Positions 25,640 to 37,690 of a DNA stretch of 64,000 nucleotides are shown here, in pieces. Location of the stretch: the NCBI GenBank assembly GCA_029204225.1, contig CM055110.1, positions 3,446,875-3,510,874 on the forward strand. Reading direction: 5' to 3'. The notes under the pieces were generated by a model, which saw nothing but the letters and a program-made list of their open reading frames with translations, ran no database searches and was not told the DNA's origin. The translations under genes and the position numbers were made by a program. The stretch's first letter is position 1, and the number at the start of each line of letters is the position of its first letter. The DNA comes from Diphasiastrum complanatum. Lineage: Eukaryota > Streptophyta > Lycopodiopsida > Lycopodiales > Lycopodiaceae.

Positions 25640-27907
25640 TGGTCATTTTGGCTCATTCTCTCTCTACCCGAGTTTTTGGTATTGATTTTCTCTCTCTACC
25701 CGAGAGCAGGCTGTTTTCTCCATAGTGAGCACTTAGAATATTTTCTGATATCCATTTCTCATATTAAGGAGTTAGTTTTTCAGTATGATGTATGCCATTG
25801 TGCTCTTGCCTTAGATTTTTCAAGTAATCTGTACATTGAACCAAAATTGCTCTTCATTTGATTAAAATTAATGTCACAAATGAAGTGTTAAGAGAGATCA
25901 GTACATGCACGACTGCCAAGGAGGCTTGGGACACTCTCAAAACAATCTATGAAATTAAGAATGCTTCTAGATTGCTTACACTTAGAAACCAAATCTTTCT
26001 AAGTTATCAGAGAGTAAATGAGAATGCTTCATCTTATGTAATGAGAATAAAGGATCTTCATCAAGAGTTAGCTGGTATTGGTGATGCTCTTAAGGACACT
26101 GAACTTGTTCAAGTAGTCCTTAATGGACTTAGAGATGAGTAAGACAATATTGTGCAGACTTATGTTGTCAGGAAAGAGCTTCCATCCTTGGAGACTCTTC
26201 AAGGTGTTCTCATTGCTGAAGATAGCAGGCAAGAGAACAAAATGCTGAGGATCAACAAACTTTCATTGAAGAAAGTGGAGATGACAAAACACTCTTCACC
26301 AACGACAAGTCAAGAGGCCAGGACAAAGGTCAACAACACTTCAAGAAGGACAAAGCCAAAGAAAGTGAGGATCAATCTTCACAAGTTGCAACATCCAGTG
26401 GCAAGAAGAAGCTTCAAAGATCAAATGTTTCTTTTGTGGCAAGAAGGGCCACTATGCATCAAACTGTTTCAAGAAGAAGAACCAATCCAAGCAAGCTAAC
26501 CTTACTAATAAGGAAGAGTGTGAGGGTATTGAAAGAGAAAGAGAAGATTCTTTAATGATGTCTAGCTTTTCATCTTTTTCTTTCAAAAATGAAGAAATCT
26601 GGTGGATAGATAGTTGGGCTAGTTCCCATATGTCTAGTTCTAGAAACTCTTTCACAAATCTCATGCCATATCTAGGTGCAAAAAGATCAATCTATACTGC
26701 TAATGATGTAGAGGGAAAATGAAGTGATTGCTAGAGGACCTAGGATTGGAAAGTTGTACAAACTAGATTCTAGGGAAAGTGCTAACGTTTCAAATATTGC
26801 TTATGAGACCAAGGTTCATCAGGAGGATCTGTGGCATAAAAGATTGGCACATCCCAATTTCAAAGCCATGCAATCTATAGTCAAGGAAGGAAAAGCTGTT
26901 GGACTACCAAAGACATTGTCAAAGGAGCTTCAACCTTGTGAAGCTTGTGTTTTGGCAAAATCACATAGAAGACCTTTTCCAAGATCAAGCATCAAAACAC
27001 AGCATCCATTTGAACTCGTGCACTCTGATGTTCATTTCTCTTCAACCAAAAGCAAAGGAGGGCAAATTGCTTTGTTTCTTTTGTAGATGATTATACAAGA
27101 TATTCTTGGATCTACATGTTATCCTCTAAAGCCATGATTTATGATGTTTTCCTTACTTTCAAAGCTTATGTTGAAAAACAATTTTCAAAAATAGAACTTT
27201 GAGTGAATGTGCAAAAGCCATTAGGCTAGAACATCTCTACCTAAAAAATTTTGAGGAGAAACAGTTGCATGTGCAAATTATCTTTGTAATAGACTTCCTA
27301 ATCTTGCAATAGAAGGAAGAACACCATTTGAGATGCTGTATAAAAAAAAACCTCAAGTAGATCATCTTAGGATCTTTGATTGTTTATGCGATGTGCATGT
27401 ACCTATAAAACTAGGAAGAAGGATGATCCTAGTGCTATTAAAGGAATTTTTGTTGGATATGCATCTTCTAAGAAAGCATATAAAGTTTATCTTCCCTCTA
27501 TTGACAAGAATGTTGTAAGTAGAAATGTGATCTTTCATGAAGAGCAAAAATTTAACTTGGATGAAGCACAGATCAAGGAGTCTCATCCAGGATCTACAAT
27601 TATCAATTTTGATGTTGTTCAAGAAGTGGTGAGGCCGAGGCTTGAGGAGGAGCAACTTCAAGCACTTACACCAAGAAGATCCACAAGAGAAAGTTCTGAA
27701 CCAAGAAGGCTCACTTATGATGAGGGAGGAAGGCAAGCAAAAGGTGAAACTTCCTATCATGCATTCTTCATATCAGATGAAGAGCCTAAATATGTCCAAG
27801 AAGCACTTCAATCCGAAAAATGGGTTGAAGCAATGACCCTTGAGTTTGAAGCCTTGATGTCAAACAACACACAGGAGCTTGTGGAACCACCAAACAACAT
27901 GATATAA
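25640..27907 (+). pseudogene. truncated Ty1/copia element, gag to start of RT
   Basis: The leader shares TCTCTCTCTACCCGAGAGCA (25685 region) with the LTR at 61.6 kb, so both belong to one family. Gag (about 25858-26470) has the UBN2 region, one in-frame stop near 26142 and a zinc knuckle CFFCGKKGHYASNC in a shifted frame near 26420-26465. The protease start reads WWIDSWASSHM, so the active DSG is DSW. GAG-pre-integrase (WHKRLAHPNF) and integrase start (HSDVHF) follow at 26724-27090. The middle of integrase, with the second and third catalytic residues, is deleted. The integrase C-terminus and RT start run 27300-27907 and then stop. RT and RNase H are absent. The copy is dead. Confidence 0.92.
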
Positions 27908-29214
27908 ATCTTTCTGGTTGAATGTAGTTATTTTTTCAAAAATTGTCATGAAATGGAAGTGTCTTTATGTGTAAGATAGGAATACATCAAGATAAAAGAG
28001 TGTAAGAAACTTGTTCGTTCTCCTTCTTCAAGTACTAAGCATATAGGTCATGGTGTTAAATGTATAAGGGTCAGATGTATATGACTTTTTCTACAAGGTT
28101 AATAGCACTAGATAGACCACAGAGATTTGGAAAACAAGATCCAAGTTGGTAAGAGTGATTCTCCTTGTGTTGGATTTAAAGCATGACTCCATCCCAACCA
28201 TTTAAGGTCTAAGGCTTTACGAATCCAAGTCTCATTCCAGTAGGTAGGGTATTAATTGATTTTCTAAAGACAATAAAACGTTTGATAGATGAGTTGATAA
28301 TTGAATGAATAAATGATTATGTGTTTTAAGGGATTGATGGATTCATGTATGCTTAGTTAGATTGATTGATTGATGGATTTACCAAAGTAAAAATGTATGA
28401 CAAATAAAAAATGGATGGATGGAAGACATCATGAATGAAATCTCTTCAAATTACGATCACATGTACACTATATTTAAGATGATTGCCTTGAAGTGAAACA
28501 ACCTTACGAGTGTAGAATAGCAACACATCAAGATAAAAGAGTTTAAGAGGACCCATTTGTTCACCTTATTTAAGCACAAAGCTCTCCGTGAATGCACTAT
28601 TATATTGTGAAATGCGTCTAATTGGACAGGGTCCTGATTATATAGGTCAATCTGGCATCTTGTAGTGCAGGCTTCTAAGTCCCCACAAAAAGACTTTGTT
28701 TTTGAGACAGGTACACGTGCATATCCATAGACGGACGATGGCTGAAATTTCTCGGCAAACACTTGACTAGCTAATCTCAAAAGACTAAGATCTTGTATAG
28801 CCTCTAAATGTAGAAAACTCAATCATATAGACAATCCATATCAAAATTTTGGCACATGATCATTGATATGAAGCACTTAAAAAATTTTATCCCATTGCCT
28901 TGATGCAAAACAAAATTGATTCATGGGTGTTTAAATTAGATTTTGAAAAGTATTTGCAAGCACATGCAAAAGATTGAATATCCCTAAAAATTTCATCGCT
29001 ACCTTGACTTATAAACACATGATTGACAGTTTGCGAAGTGGATAATGAGCACTACATTGTAGGAATTGGAAAGGGAAGATGAAATATAGAAAAAATTAAT
29101 TTCTCCAACTCTACATCGTAAACTTCAAAATAGGAGACATTACTGCATTTGGCAAGGAGACATTACCTGCTTAGCATGACAAAAATGGGTAGCTTGAAAG
29201 ATCCTGGGAGGATT
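27908..29214. other. spacer with a diverged local duplication
   Basis: Sequence near 27975-28040 (ACATCAAGATAAAAGAGTGTAAG) recurs at 28515-28585 with changes, about 545 bp apart. A stretch of ATTGATTGATGG-type repeats lies near 28300-28420. A 121-codon minus frame at 28457-28822 has no recognisable domain and may be chance. Confidence 0.5.
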
Positions 29215-32200
29215 CTAAGAAGGGGGTTTGGAGTTTAGATAAGCCCTTGCAATGGCTGGAAATGCCAGGTGCGCATCTCCAGCCCCAGAGAGCAGAGATT
29301 TTTCCACTGAAGCCTTTGCCATGAGAAGCACAGCTAGACGAAAAGGCTCATTTTGTAAGGTGGAAAAGTGATGTATCCAGGCATCTATAGCTTCCAGATC
29401 AGCACTCGACTTTGGTACCTGGATTTGAGCAACATTTGTTAAAAATCGTGAACCTGAAGCCTTAGTCTGACCACCCATAGGCTTTTTTTCATCAGAAGCA
29501 AGCTGAATCTGGCCCTTGTGGCAGATATGTTTATCTGTTGGAGAAGCATTCACCAGCAAGTCAGGGTCTAAAGAAAGCATGGCACATATTCTCTGCAAAT
29601 CTTCCAAGTCTGGGGTTTCTTCCTCTGCTGAATAATTGGAAACATCATCGTCTAAATCTGAACAAGGAGTAATCAAACCATCAAATGTGGAACCTTTCTC
29701 TATACAAACAGTTTCCAAATTGAGGAACTTTTCTAGTGTATTGCCAGCTGATAAAGAACCATCAGAAAATGGGTTGGTTCCCATTGCAGTCCAGGTTGTA
29801 CTTTTAAACCAAAGTGGTGAGCTTAAGTCTGTGCTATCAGAAAGTCTGGCAGCACTATCAACATGCAGCAACCTCATTGCCATCAGCTCACAATCACCAC
29901 TAGAATTTTCCTCCATTGTTTGTGCTTTAACTACTGTATCTGAGTGAAGATTCTTGTTTTTCATGACTGCCTCCAAGTCTATTTTACTTACCTCAAGAAG
30001 GGTTAAGTTTGCCTTTTCTGGTGCAAACATGGAGAGTTTAATTTCTCCCATTGATCCGTGGTCCCTTATGTCCAAGGAGATGTTTTCCATTTCTTCTTGA
30101 CTCCACTTGCCATAGTTGGGACTGTCAATAGGTCTGACCGTTTTCTGATCAGCTGTACTTTCCAAATCTCTTGCCTCCTCTGCATTTGCTCCGATCCTGA
30201 TTTTCCCACCATCTGCCTGCATACCCTTTGAAGTTCTTTCTGCATTCAAAGAAACAACAAAATGGTCATCATGCATCAGACTTCTTTCATCTCGAGGAAA
30301 CGCCCCACAATAGTGCTCCTTTTCAACATCATTGCAACCTGAAAACAGCTGTTCCCCAGGAATTGACTCCTTTTCACTCCCTCCCACTCCTACCGACACA
30401 TCATGGGGAGTCTCATCTGGACACTTTGTGTCCTCCACTAAAATATTCTCAAAAATGAAAGGTTGCACAGAAAGAAGTGGGTCTTGGACATCCTCCTTAA
30501 GGGTAGTCTGTGCTTCATAGTTCGAAGAATCTAAATCAATGCCAGCAGAAACTACACCAGCCTTGGGAGGCCAAATTCCCAATGTGCCTTTGAGCTCATC
30601 AATCTCAGATGGCAAGGCTGTCTGAATTTCAGACTTCCGTTTTCTAGACATTTGACGCTTATGTTTCTCAGTTTCGGCCAAAATTCTTTCATCCACCTAA
30701 GCATCAACAAAATTGGCAATTTTAGTTCTCATCTACCTAGAAGAGCAGTTAGAATGAACAAATACTTGAATACTTGGTCATACAAATGATTTTTGCTGTC
30801 AACTACAGTGAAAATATAAGCCTAACGCAGGACAAATAAATAACAGAAATATAAGAAAACTGATTCAAGGAAGATCAACTTTCCCATAGCCCAGATAAAA
30901 CAAACCCTGAGATATAGGTACATGCTGGAGGTCAACAAAGACACCCGCCCAAACTGTAATGAACGACATTTGCAATATTTTTTTGAGTTGTTGTAGCCAG
31001 GGATCCACCACCATAGGCATATGGTGGTTGTTGATTGTAGGCTCTCAATGGATGGCAAACATTCCTGTACAGCATATAGCTTTGCACCAAACCAAACTCC
31101 TTTGTGAAAGTTTCTCTCAAAAGTCCAAAGACACTCATAATCTGTGAAGGTCACTAGAAAGATCAAAACAAGGTAAATTCAACATTTTGGCCATAAATTT
31201 CTCACGTTTCATAGGACACCAGCTGGATGATCAATCCTCCGTCTTGTGCTAGCATGCATTGTTCTCAATGGTCGGTGTACTATTAGAGAAGTTCCTTCAC
31301 ACATACTTCATTTCTTCAAAGAAATCTAACACATGCTATACATTCCAAAATATGCAATTCTGCCCTGCAGTGGTCAAAAGTTGGAGAAGAGTCATGAGTG
31401 TTGTGTCCATGAAGACCTAAATCCCAAATGCTACAAAATTCTTGGTCCATTTTGTAGCATTTGGTCCAAAGAACCCATGAATTACGAGGCCTATAATTAG
31501 TTATATTCATTTCTTGACCATGAGCCCTTTTAATCATGTGAAGGCCTTAAAGCCTTTTTAAGCATTTAGAATAAGGATTGGCCAAGGGGCAGTGGTTTCC
31601 CTCCTATGATCCTATTTGTGAATAAGCTCAGGCTAGGTGTCTAGAAGCTTCTACTTTAGGTTTCCTAATGGGTATAAATAGGGCCACAAAGCAAATATTG
31701 TATACACTCTCAATCTTGTTCCAAAAGAAATACTTTCTGTTTGTGTCTCTTGGTTGCTATTGAGCTATTGTTAGTTCTTACAATGACCAGTTGGAATGTC
31801 TGAGAATGTGGGCAATGATAGACAAAAAGAGTTTTGTAAATTCTCATTGGTCCACGTTTGCCCTAAAACTTATTTGCAGGGCATTTGAAGTGCATTTGAA
31901 ATGGGTTGAAAATGACATGTGCATTTAGAAATTTCTAGAGAGAGAACATGTGACTTTAGATATTCATAGAAATTAAAGTTTCTAGAAAGAGAGAAAGGTT
32001 TAAAGGGCAAAAAAGAGAAGTGCATTAGGAGAGAGCTGTCTTTTATCTTTTAGGGTTTTTTAGGGTTTCTTTTAGGTTTCACATGAAAAATAGTAATAAT
32101 GTGAGTTGAGAATCAAGAAAAAAGAGAGAGAAAAAAAAAGGGGAGCAAGTGTTTTTGTTGCTCATCAGACGAAAGCCTGTAGGAAGAAAAATGCAGATAT

Positions 32201-33358
32201 TAAGAAAGGAAAAGTAAAACAATCGCAAATAGCATGGTCCAAGAAGGCAATTCACACAATCTTATACACCTCAACACAATGAGGTAGCAGAGGCCAAGAA
32301 TAGGACTATCATGGGATGTGCTAACTCTATGCTTAATCATATGGGATTGTTGAACTCATTCTTCATGGGAGATTGTTAGATTGCTTCATGTATTGTAAAT
32401 TAATGCTTCATGATGCTAAAATATGTGATTCAGTTCATGATTATATGCTACAAAAGGATACGAGGATTAGATAGTCAAATAAATTTCATAATAAATGGGC
32501 AAAACTTGTATAGAACAAAATCCTTATGGAAACAACCTAAAAGAAGGATATTTCAAGTCAATGCTGTGTTCCTCTACTTGAAGCCATTCGTAAGCACATA
32601 AAACCTAAAATTTGTAGGTAAAAAACCAGGCAAAAGTGTGAAGTGTTATAATAAAGAAATTATAAACTTTTTCCTGGTTCAATGCTGTTTTGGATTTAAG
32701 AAACTCTTATCAGACTTTCCATCTTCATGATTCTAACACTAATAATAAAAGCCCTGCCCTGCTAAGAATAACTTTCTGTACAATAGCAGCAATAATCTTT
32801 ACGCAATAACACTAGGCCTTCCCCGACTAAGAATACTGTTTATGCTCAATAGCATCAATAATCTTTCTGTTTAGAAACAGCAACCCTTCTGCTACTGTAA
32901 TGAAAGCCTCCATGTATAATATGTATACTAAGACTGAGCCTTTCCCTAGGGAGGACAATTTATGCACAATAACACTAATAATGTTCAAGTATGATATCGC
33001 CAAAAAATCTTTCTGGATGTTAATAGATTATAGCACTAAGCGTTCCCCTGTTAAGAATAATCTGTATGTACAATAGCACAGAATAATCTATATCTGTATG
33101 TATACAAACACTAAGCTTTTCCCTACTAAGAATAGTCTTTATGTACAATAAGACTGATAATCTTTATGTATGATATACTGATATCTGTTTGTTAACACTA
33201 ACCCTTACCTTGCTATAGTGAATACTACAGCTATCAACAGAGACAAAATAAATGACCATTCATTCACAGGAAAGCAAGCATTAATGATATACAGGGACAT
33301 AGACAGTACATACCAGATGCAGCGACCGGAAGAAGCGACGGCGCTGAGAAGGCGTCAT
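29215..33358 (-). CDS. unrecognised acidic protein gene, two-exon model
   Basis: Proposed exons on the minus strand: 33358-33314 (ATG, 15 codons, MTPSQRRRFFRSLHL, donor GTATGT) and 30696-29215 (acceptor TTAG, 493 further codons to the stop). The phases match, giving 508 residues. The large exon is by far the longest open frame nearby and is not repeat-like. It starts with a Lys/Arg-rich segment (HKRQMSRKRKSEIQ) that could be a nuclear signal. A long Ser/Asp/Glu-rich, probably disordered middle follows, with a predicted-helical C-terminus containing LEAIDAWIHHFSTL and EPFRLAVLLMAKASVE. I do not recognise the family and assign no function. The first exon is GC-richer than its surroundings, which favours it, but it is short and unproven. 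The intron (2.6 kb) holds retroelement debris. Confidence 0.6.
32240..32400 (+). pseudogene. copia integrase fragment
   Basis: The plus frame reads QSYTPQHNEVAEAKNRTIMG, then ANSMLNHMGLLNSFF. This is the integrase core segment around the third catalytic residue (VAE). It lies antisense within the proposed intron of the unrecognised gene. It ends in a stop, and the fragment is isolated. Confidence 0.88.
32735..33215. repeat. irregular tandem array
   Basis: Several diverged units of about 65-80 bp share CTAAGAATA, TTTATGTACAATAGCA and AATAATCTTT. Clear starts lie near 32760, 32826, 33048 and 33123. The array lies just inside the 5' end of the proposed intron, about 100 bp from the first exon. 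Confidence 0.8.
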
Positions 33359-33461
33359 GTTGACAATACATTAATTAGTCATTCATTGTTTCCAGTATTG
33401 ACAATTCCTCCTAGCACAATGATTCACTCCCCCTGCTTCAACATTTTTGTCGTTAATAAAT

Positions 33462-33618
33462 GAGGCCATTGTTGCATGAAAGAGCTGTTAACCCAAGTGT
33501 TGTCTTCATCACATAAGTTATTCCAATGAATCAAGCAAATGAGGCCATTGTTGCATGAAAGAGCTTTAACCCAAGTGTTGTCTTCATCACATAAGTTATT
33601 CCAATGAATCAAGCATTC
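33462..33618 (-). repeat. 79-bp tandem duplication inside the gypsy chromodomain
   Basis: Two units start at GAGGCCATTGTTGCATGAAA (33462 and 33541) and are almost identical. They duplicate the CLIHWNNLCDEDNTWV segment. One copy has a single-base deletion in GAGCTGTTAACC versus GAGCTTTAACC. Confidence 0.95.
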
Positions 33619-34889
33619 TTGGATTATCTTCCATTTCATGATACTTTATCACCATACCCAATAATTTTAGCTAGCTCTAGAACCATCTTTCCTTCATGAT
33701 CCAAAGGTGATATATAAACAATACTTGCTGTAGAATGTTCTCGTAAGTGTCTTTTCAAAAGGGTCACATGGAACACTCAATGCAAGCGGAGGGTTGGGGC
33801 AAAATCTAACTCATTCATTTTCAAAAGTTTGAAAGCTCCATATACTAGAAGTCTCCCTCTACAAACAAAATATATAAATAATGTCATTATGTCTTAAATG
33901 TGTGCACAATTGTCAACATTTCCTTATCATGAGTAGGGTAGAATGCCTCAGAATAGGTGTGTTTCTTGTTCTCATAAGTAATGACTAGCCTAAAATAGCC
34001 CTGTTCTGGACCCACTTGCATCCATGGTAACCATGAAAGGTAAATTAAAATTAGGTTGAATTAGGAGGGGAGTTGTTGTTAGAGCTTCTTTCAAGCTTCA
34101 AAACTCATTTGAGCTACTTCATTCCACTCAAACTTATCCGTACTCAAAAGATGAGTAAGGGGTGCTACAACTTTTGAGAAGTTCGAGATAAATCTTCTAT
34201 AGTAAGATACCAAACCTAGAAAATCTCTCAGTTCTCCTCCATTGTTTGGCAACTTCTAATTATTGATTACTTCGATCTACTTTCGCCACTTTAATTCCAT
34301 TCTTAGAAACAATGTGTCAAAATGTGTCCCAAGTATTCCACCTCGTGAGCAACCTCATATTTGGTTAGTTTTGCAAATAAATGATATTTTTGTAGAATAC
34401 TCAAAAACAATTCCTAATGTGTTGCATGCTCCTCCATGTTTTTGATGTATATTAAGATATCATAAAAAAACGCTAATACGAACAAGTACAAATAAGATTC
34501 AAAATCTTATTCATAAGGGCTCAAGAGTGTTGGTTAAGCCAAGTTATGCCAAGTGGCATAACCTTGAATTTATATTGTTTTTTGTCAGTTCAAAAAGCCG
34601 TCTTATGTTTATTTTTATCCTTGACCTTTATTTGGTGATATCCAGAACGTAGATCTATCTTTGAGAAAATACTAGCTCCTTTCAAAGCATCCAATAGATT
34701 GTCTACCCTTGAAAGAAAAACACTGGAGAGGTGGAATGCGACTTGATTTGAACAATAGATTCATGAGTACGTAGCTCTTGGACCAATTTATGCACTTCCT
34801 TCTCCTTCACTTTTGACAATCTATAAGGTGGTACGTTTATTGGTTTAAATCTTGGCTTCAATTCAATGGTATGATGCACGAATTAAGTT

Positions 34890-34920
34890 GGGGGGGAGGG
34901 GGGGGGGGGGGGGGGGGGGG
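34890..34920. repeat. poly-G tract
   Basis: A run of 31 bases, all G except one A, inside the gypsy relic. Its exact length may be affected by sequencing error. Confidence 0.85.
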
Positions 34921-35220
34921 TCTCCTTTAGGCAACTACTCCTCAAATACATCAGAGAATATGCCCGAGATTTTTTTAACCCTTGGATCTTTCACCTTTTT
35001 TTTTCTCTTTTTAAAAAAAGGTTGGACAATGTTTTCGCTATGACTCCTTTAACTTGTCCCTCCATTTCTTCAAATGTGAGCACAGGCATTTTCACCATTT
35101 GGACTTTCATCTCCAGGCATCTAGAAATACCAAACCACAACTTTTAAGAGATCGACTATTAAATAAATTGTGTACGACTACTATCTATGAGACAAAATTC
35201 TTTCCTTCAGTTACTCAAAA

Positions 35221-36769
35221 CTACAATCATGCTAGAAAGCCATTTAATTTAACCATGTACATATTTCTAAAGGCTTCCTTAACATTGTACATAGTGACAT
35301 TTCAAGTCCAATGCACACTCCATCCTTTTACTTTCATAGATGGTTATTCTAGAAGGTCTAGTTTTGATATAAACGTGCAAGGATTCAACCGTCATGATCA
35401 CAAAAAAAAACAACTGTGAGTATAGATATACTACCATACTTTTATTTTTCTCATTTATAATCATCTATTATAAAATAGCCAATCTGATCATTTTTTCTCT
35501 TGCAAATTTATATCCATCCAATATAAATGAATGGGAGCCAACTGGATCTTTGCAGGTGTATTAGATGTAGTACACATTGATATTGGACAGTTGCAATATA
35601 GAGGTAGAGCTGCAAAAGATCTTGCTGATTGGAATCTTCTTTTATGAATCTATGTATATTCCTGATATAAAAGGAGATTTTGGGCAAATAGTGCCAATTC
35701 CATTACCTAGTTTTGGAAGTGATGAATGGGTTACTCCAGATGCTGTAGTTTCATAATCATTTCGTTGCAAGCTATATAATGATGTAAAAAGTTCATTAAA
35801 GATGAGCACGGGATCAAAAACAATCCGATTAAGCTGGTTTATTTCTTTGAATATATTTGTGGATTTCTTTTAAAGTGTCAATGTAAACAAAACTCCAACG
35901 ATGTTTGTATGCAAAAACTTATGGATGAAGGCAGGGACAAAAAATCAAATGGAGATATAGAACGCAGAATTAAAATGTCTTCCATGTGCTTTCGTTATCA
36001 AATAGAAAAACAAATGTTGAGCCTATGCTTCCATTATCAAAGATGAAGGAGTTGGCTCAATTGGTTAGCTTGACATTGAAAGTTTTTTTGGTCTCAAGTT
36101 CGAGCCTTCCCTTGGAAACCAAGAAGCATTAGATTAAAAGTAAATGAGTGCCACTCGATCAAGACTTTAAAGCCAATGGACACTCAAAACGAAAGAATAT
36201 TGTACAATATGATATACCTTCAAACTTCATATTCATTTTCAATGGTAAACTCGTAAGTAACTGTAAACACTTTATTTTTTAGGAATAGTTTCTTTCAAAA
36301 TTGCTCATGTAATCTTTATACTTAATGTAACGTACTTTGTGTTAAATTTTTGCAGGTACGTAAAAGACATGAGCTCGAGATCAGAGATATTGGCGAAACT
36401 ATCCAACTAATGGAAGAACACTGAGATTTATTATCAAAAAATACATGTCCATCATCGTTATTGAGTTGAAACAAGATTCTTGTTTCTTGTCAGTTTAGAA
36501 ATTGCAATAGAATCTTGTACTATGGACACAACTTGATTGTAACAATCCATATTCATATCAATAAAAATCCCATGAATGGATTGTGTACATGTAAGATTGT
36601 ATCTATTTTTTGGATGGTAATATATACACGTTTATGTACACTAGAAATCCTATAAAATTGAAATTTCTATTCAATAAGCTTTTATGTATTTTTTTCAATA
36701 TCAGTATCAGGAGCTTGATAGACTACAATCTCTTGTCTTGTTATTTGGGCCTTTCTCTTTATTAGGAAG
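35221..36769. other. spacer with weak exon-like pieces
   Basis: Plus-strand open pieces near 35650-35755 (including GDFGQIVPIPLPSFGSDEW) and 36357-36424 (after a TTTTTGCAG acceptor-like site, ending QLMEEH and a stop) look coding-like. They match nothing I know and do not join cleanly. The SINE-like copy at 36045-36135 lies between them. Confidence 0.3.
36045..36135 (+). repeat. tRNA-related SINE-like copy
   Basis: The plus strand carries GAGTTGGCTCA..TTGGTTAGC (A-box), CTTGACATTGAAAG, then TCTCAAGTTCGAGCC (B-box) and TTGGAAACCAAGAAGCATTA. The same order is found in reverse at 50431-50612. It has the layout of an RNA polymerase III promoter with no tRNA fold that I can complete, so a tRNA-derived SINE is the best reading. 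Confidence 0.65.
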
Positions 36770-37527
36770 AACTTCTATATCTTTTTAATTGTATATTACA
36801 ACATCTAAATCCTGAGCAACCTGAAAGGCTGTTAAGGCAGGAGCAGGTTTCTTTTTCGCAACTTCGGTGCCCACAATTTCTAGAACAAAACTTGTATCAT
36901 TTTTACAAAAAAAAATTACCAACTCTTGCCGCAATTTATACACTTCGTCAAGATTCTACGGGTCAAGTGAATTATCATTACAAACAAGGTGGATGAGCAA
37001 TTTACTAACAATGACACTAAAGAAATAAGAATTTCAATGAAGAAAACAACATAGGAACAAAATATTACCTTGTCAATATCAACATCCACTTGTAAGTTGT
37101 ACCACTCAAAAAATAGCTTTGTATTATAAAGCACAAACCAAGCACAACTAAAAGATTCGTTTTGTTGTACAGAGACTGCAGATATTGAATGAATAAATAA
37201 TCTAATATTATGGTAAATGATTTATTTATGTTAAGATGAAAAATTTAAAACCAAAAATATTAGCAATAAATATTATATAACTTGAGAGATTTTATGTTTA
37301 TTTCACCAATAGAATTTGCTGTTGTCGATATTTTCCGAATGGCTAACAACAAAAATATCTCCTATGGAATTGAGACTGATATTGTGCTGCAAAAAGTTCT
37401 GGTCGGCTTCAACAATAGTGTCTGATAGCTTGGCAGTTTTATTCTTTAGCTCTCCACAAAATATAGGACCTAATCTAAAGCTTCTATTTGTATCTGAAAT
37501 AAAAAAATCAAAATAATTGTCGAGCAT
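36770..37527 (-). pseudogene. unrecognised exon-like pieces
   Basis: On the minus strand, three to four short open pieces are bounded by plausible splice sites. The piece at about 37516-37305 follows TTATTTCAG and contains IFCGELKNKTAKLSDTIVE. The piece at about 37177-37067 follows CTGCAG, contains FVLYNTKLFFEWYNLQVDVD and ends before GTAATA. A third near 36952-36917 reads NLDEVYKLRQEL before GTAATT. A fourth near 36880-36780 reads EIVGTEVAKKKPAPALTAF. The phase between the first two does not match, so this may be a decayed gene or a wrong model. I do not recognise the product. It lies directly downstream of the histone-like frame on the same strand. Confidence 0.3.
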
Positions 37528-37690
37528 ATCATGTTTATTGGCTAAATAAGATTCATATTTATTATAATGATCGGAATCAAATAAATCTGTTGAGGATCAT
37601 ATGGGATTCTTACAAAAGATTATGTATAGGGTTCTAAACGGATGTGGAAACAATAATTACATATTTTTCTGTTATCTTATCAAGCTTCTC

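Larger units (their letters stand above)
30697..33313. other. intron of the unrecognised gene
   Basis: A proposed 2,617-bp intron. It contains a plus-strand copia integrase fragment at 32240-32400 and an irregular tandem array at 32735-33215. Between 30700 and 32200 I see no additional exon that I can support. Confidence 0.45.
33424..35220 (-). pseudogene. Ty3/gypsy chromovirus relic (protease-RT-RNase H-chromodomain)
   Basis: Reading the minus strand from right to left: a protease-like LIDSSRTQFI near 35180, then the RT entry PRFKPINVPPYRLSKVKEKE near 34800-34860. The RT core [20 protein letters not shown] follows near 34620-34690 and VEYLGHI near 34350. RNase H pieces (YENKKHTYSEAFYPTHDKEM) are near 33910-33980. 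The C-terminal chromodomain CLIHWNNLCDEDNTWV is at 33500-33640 and ends KMLKQGE. The block between the RT entry and the RT core (the WRMCVDYRALN region) is deleted and many stops are present. The gag and most of the integrase are not seen. This is a dead chromovirus copy. Confidence 0.92.

Noticed and set aside
28457-28822. 121-codon minus frame as a gene
   Set aside because: No recognisable domain. It lies beyond the stop of the neighbouring gene and overlaps a locally duplicated spacer.
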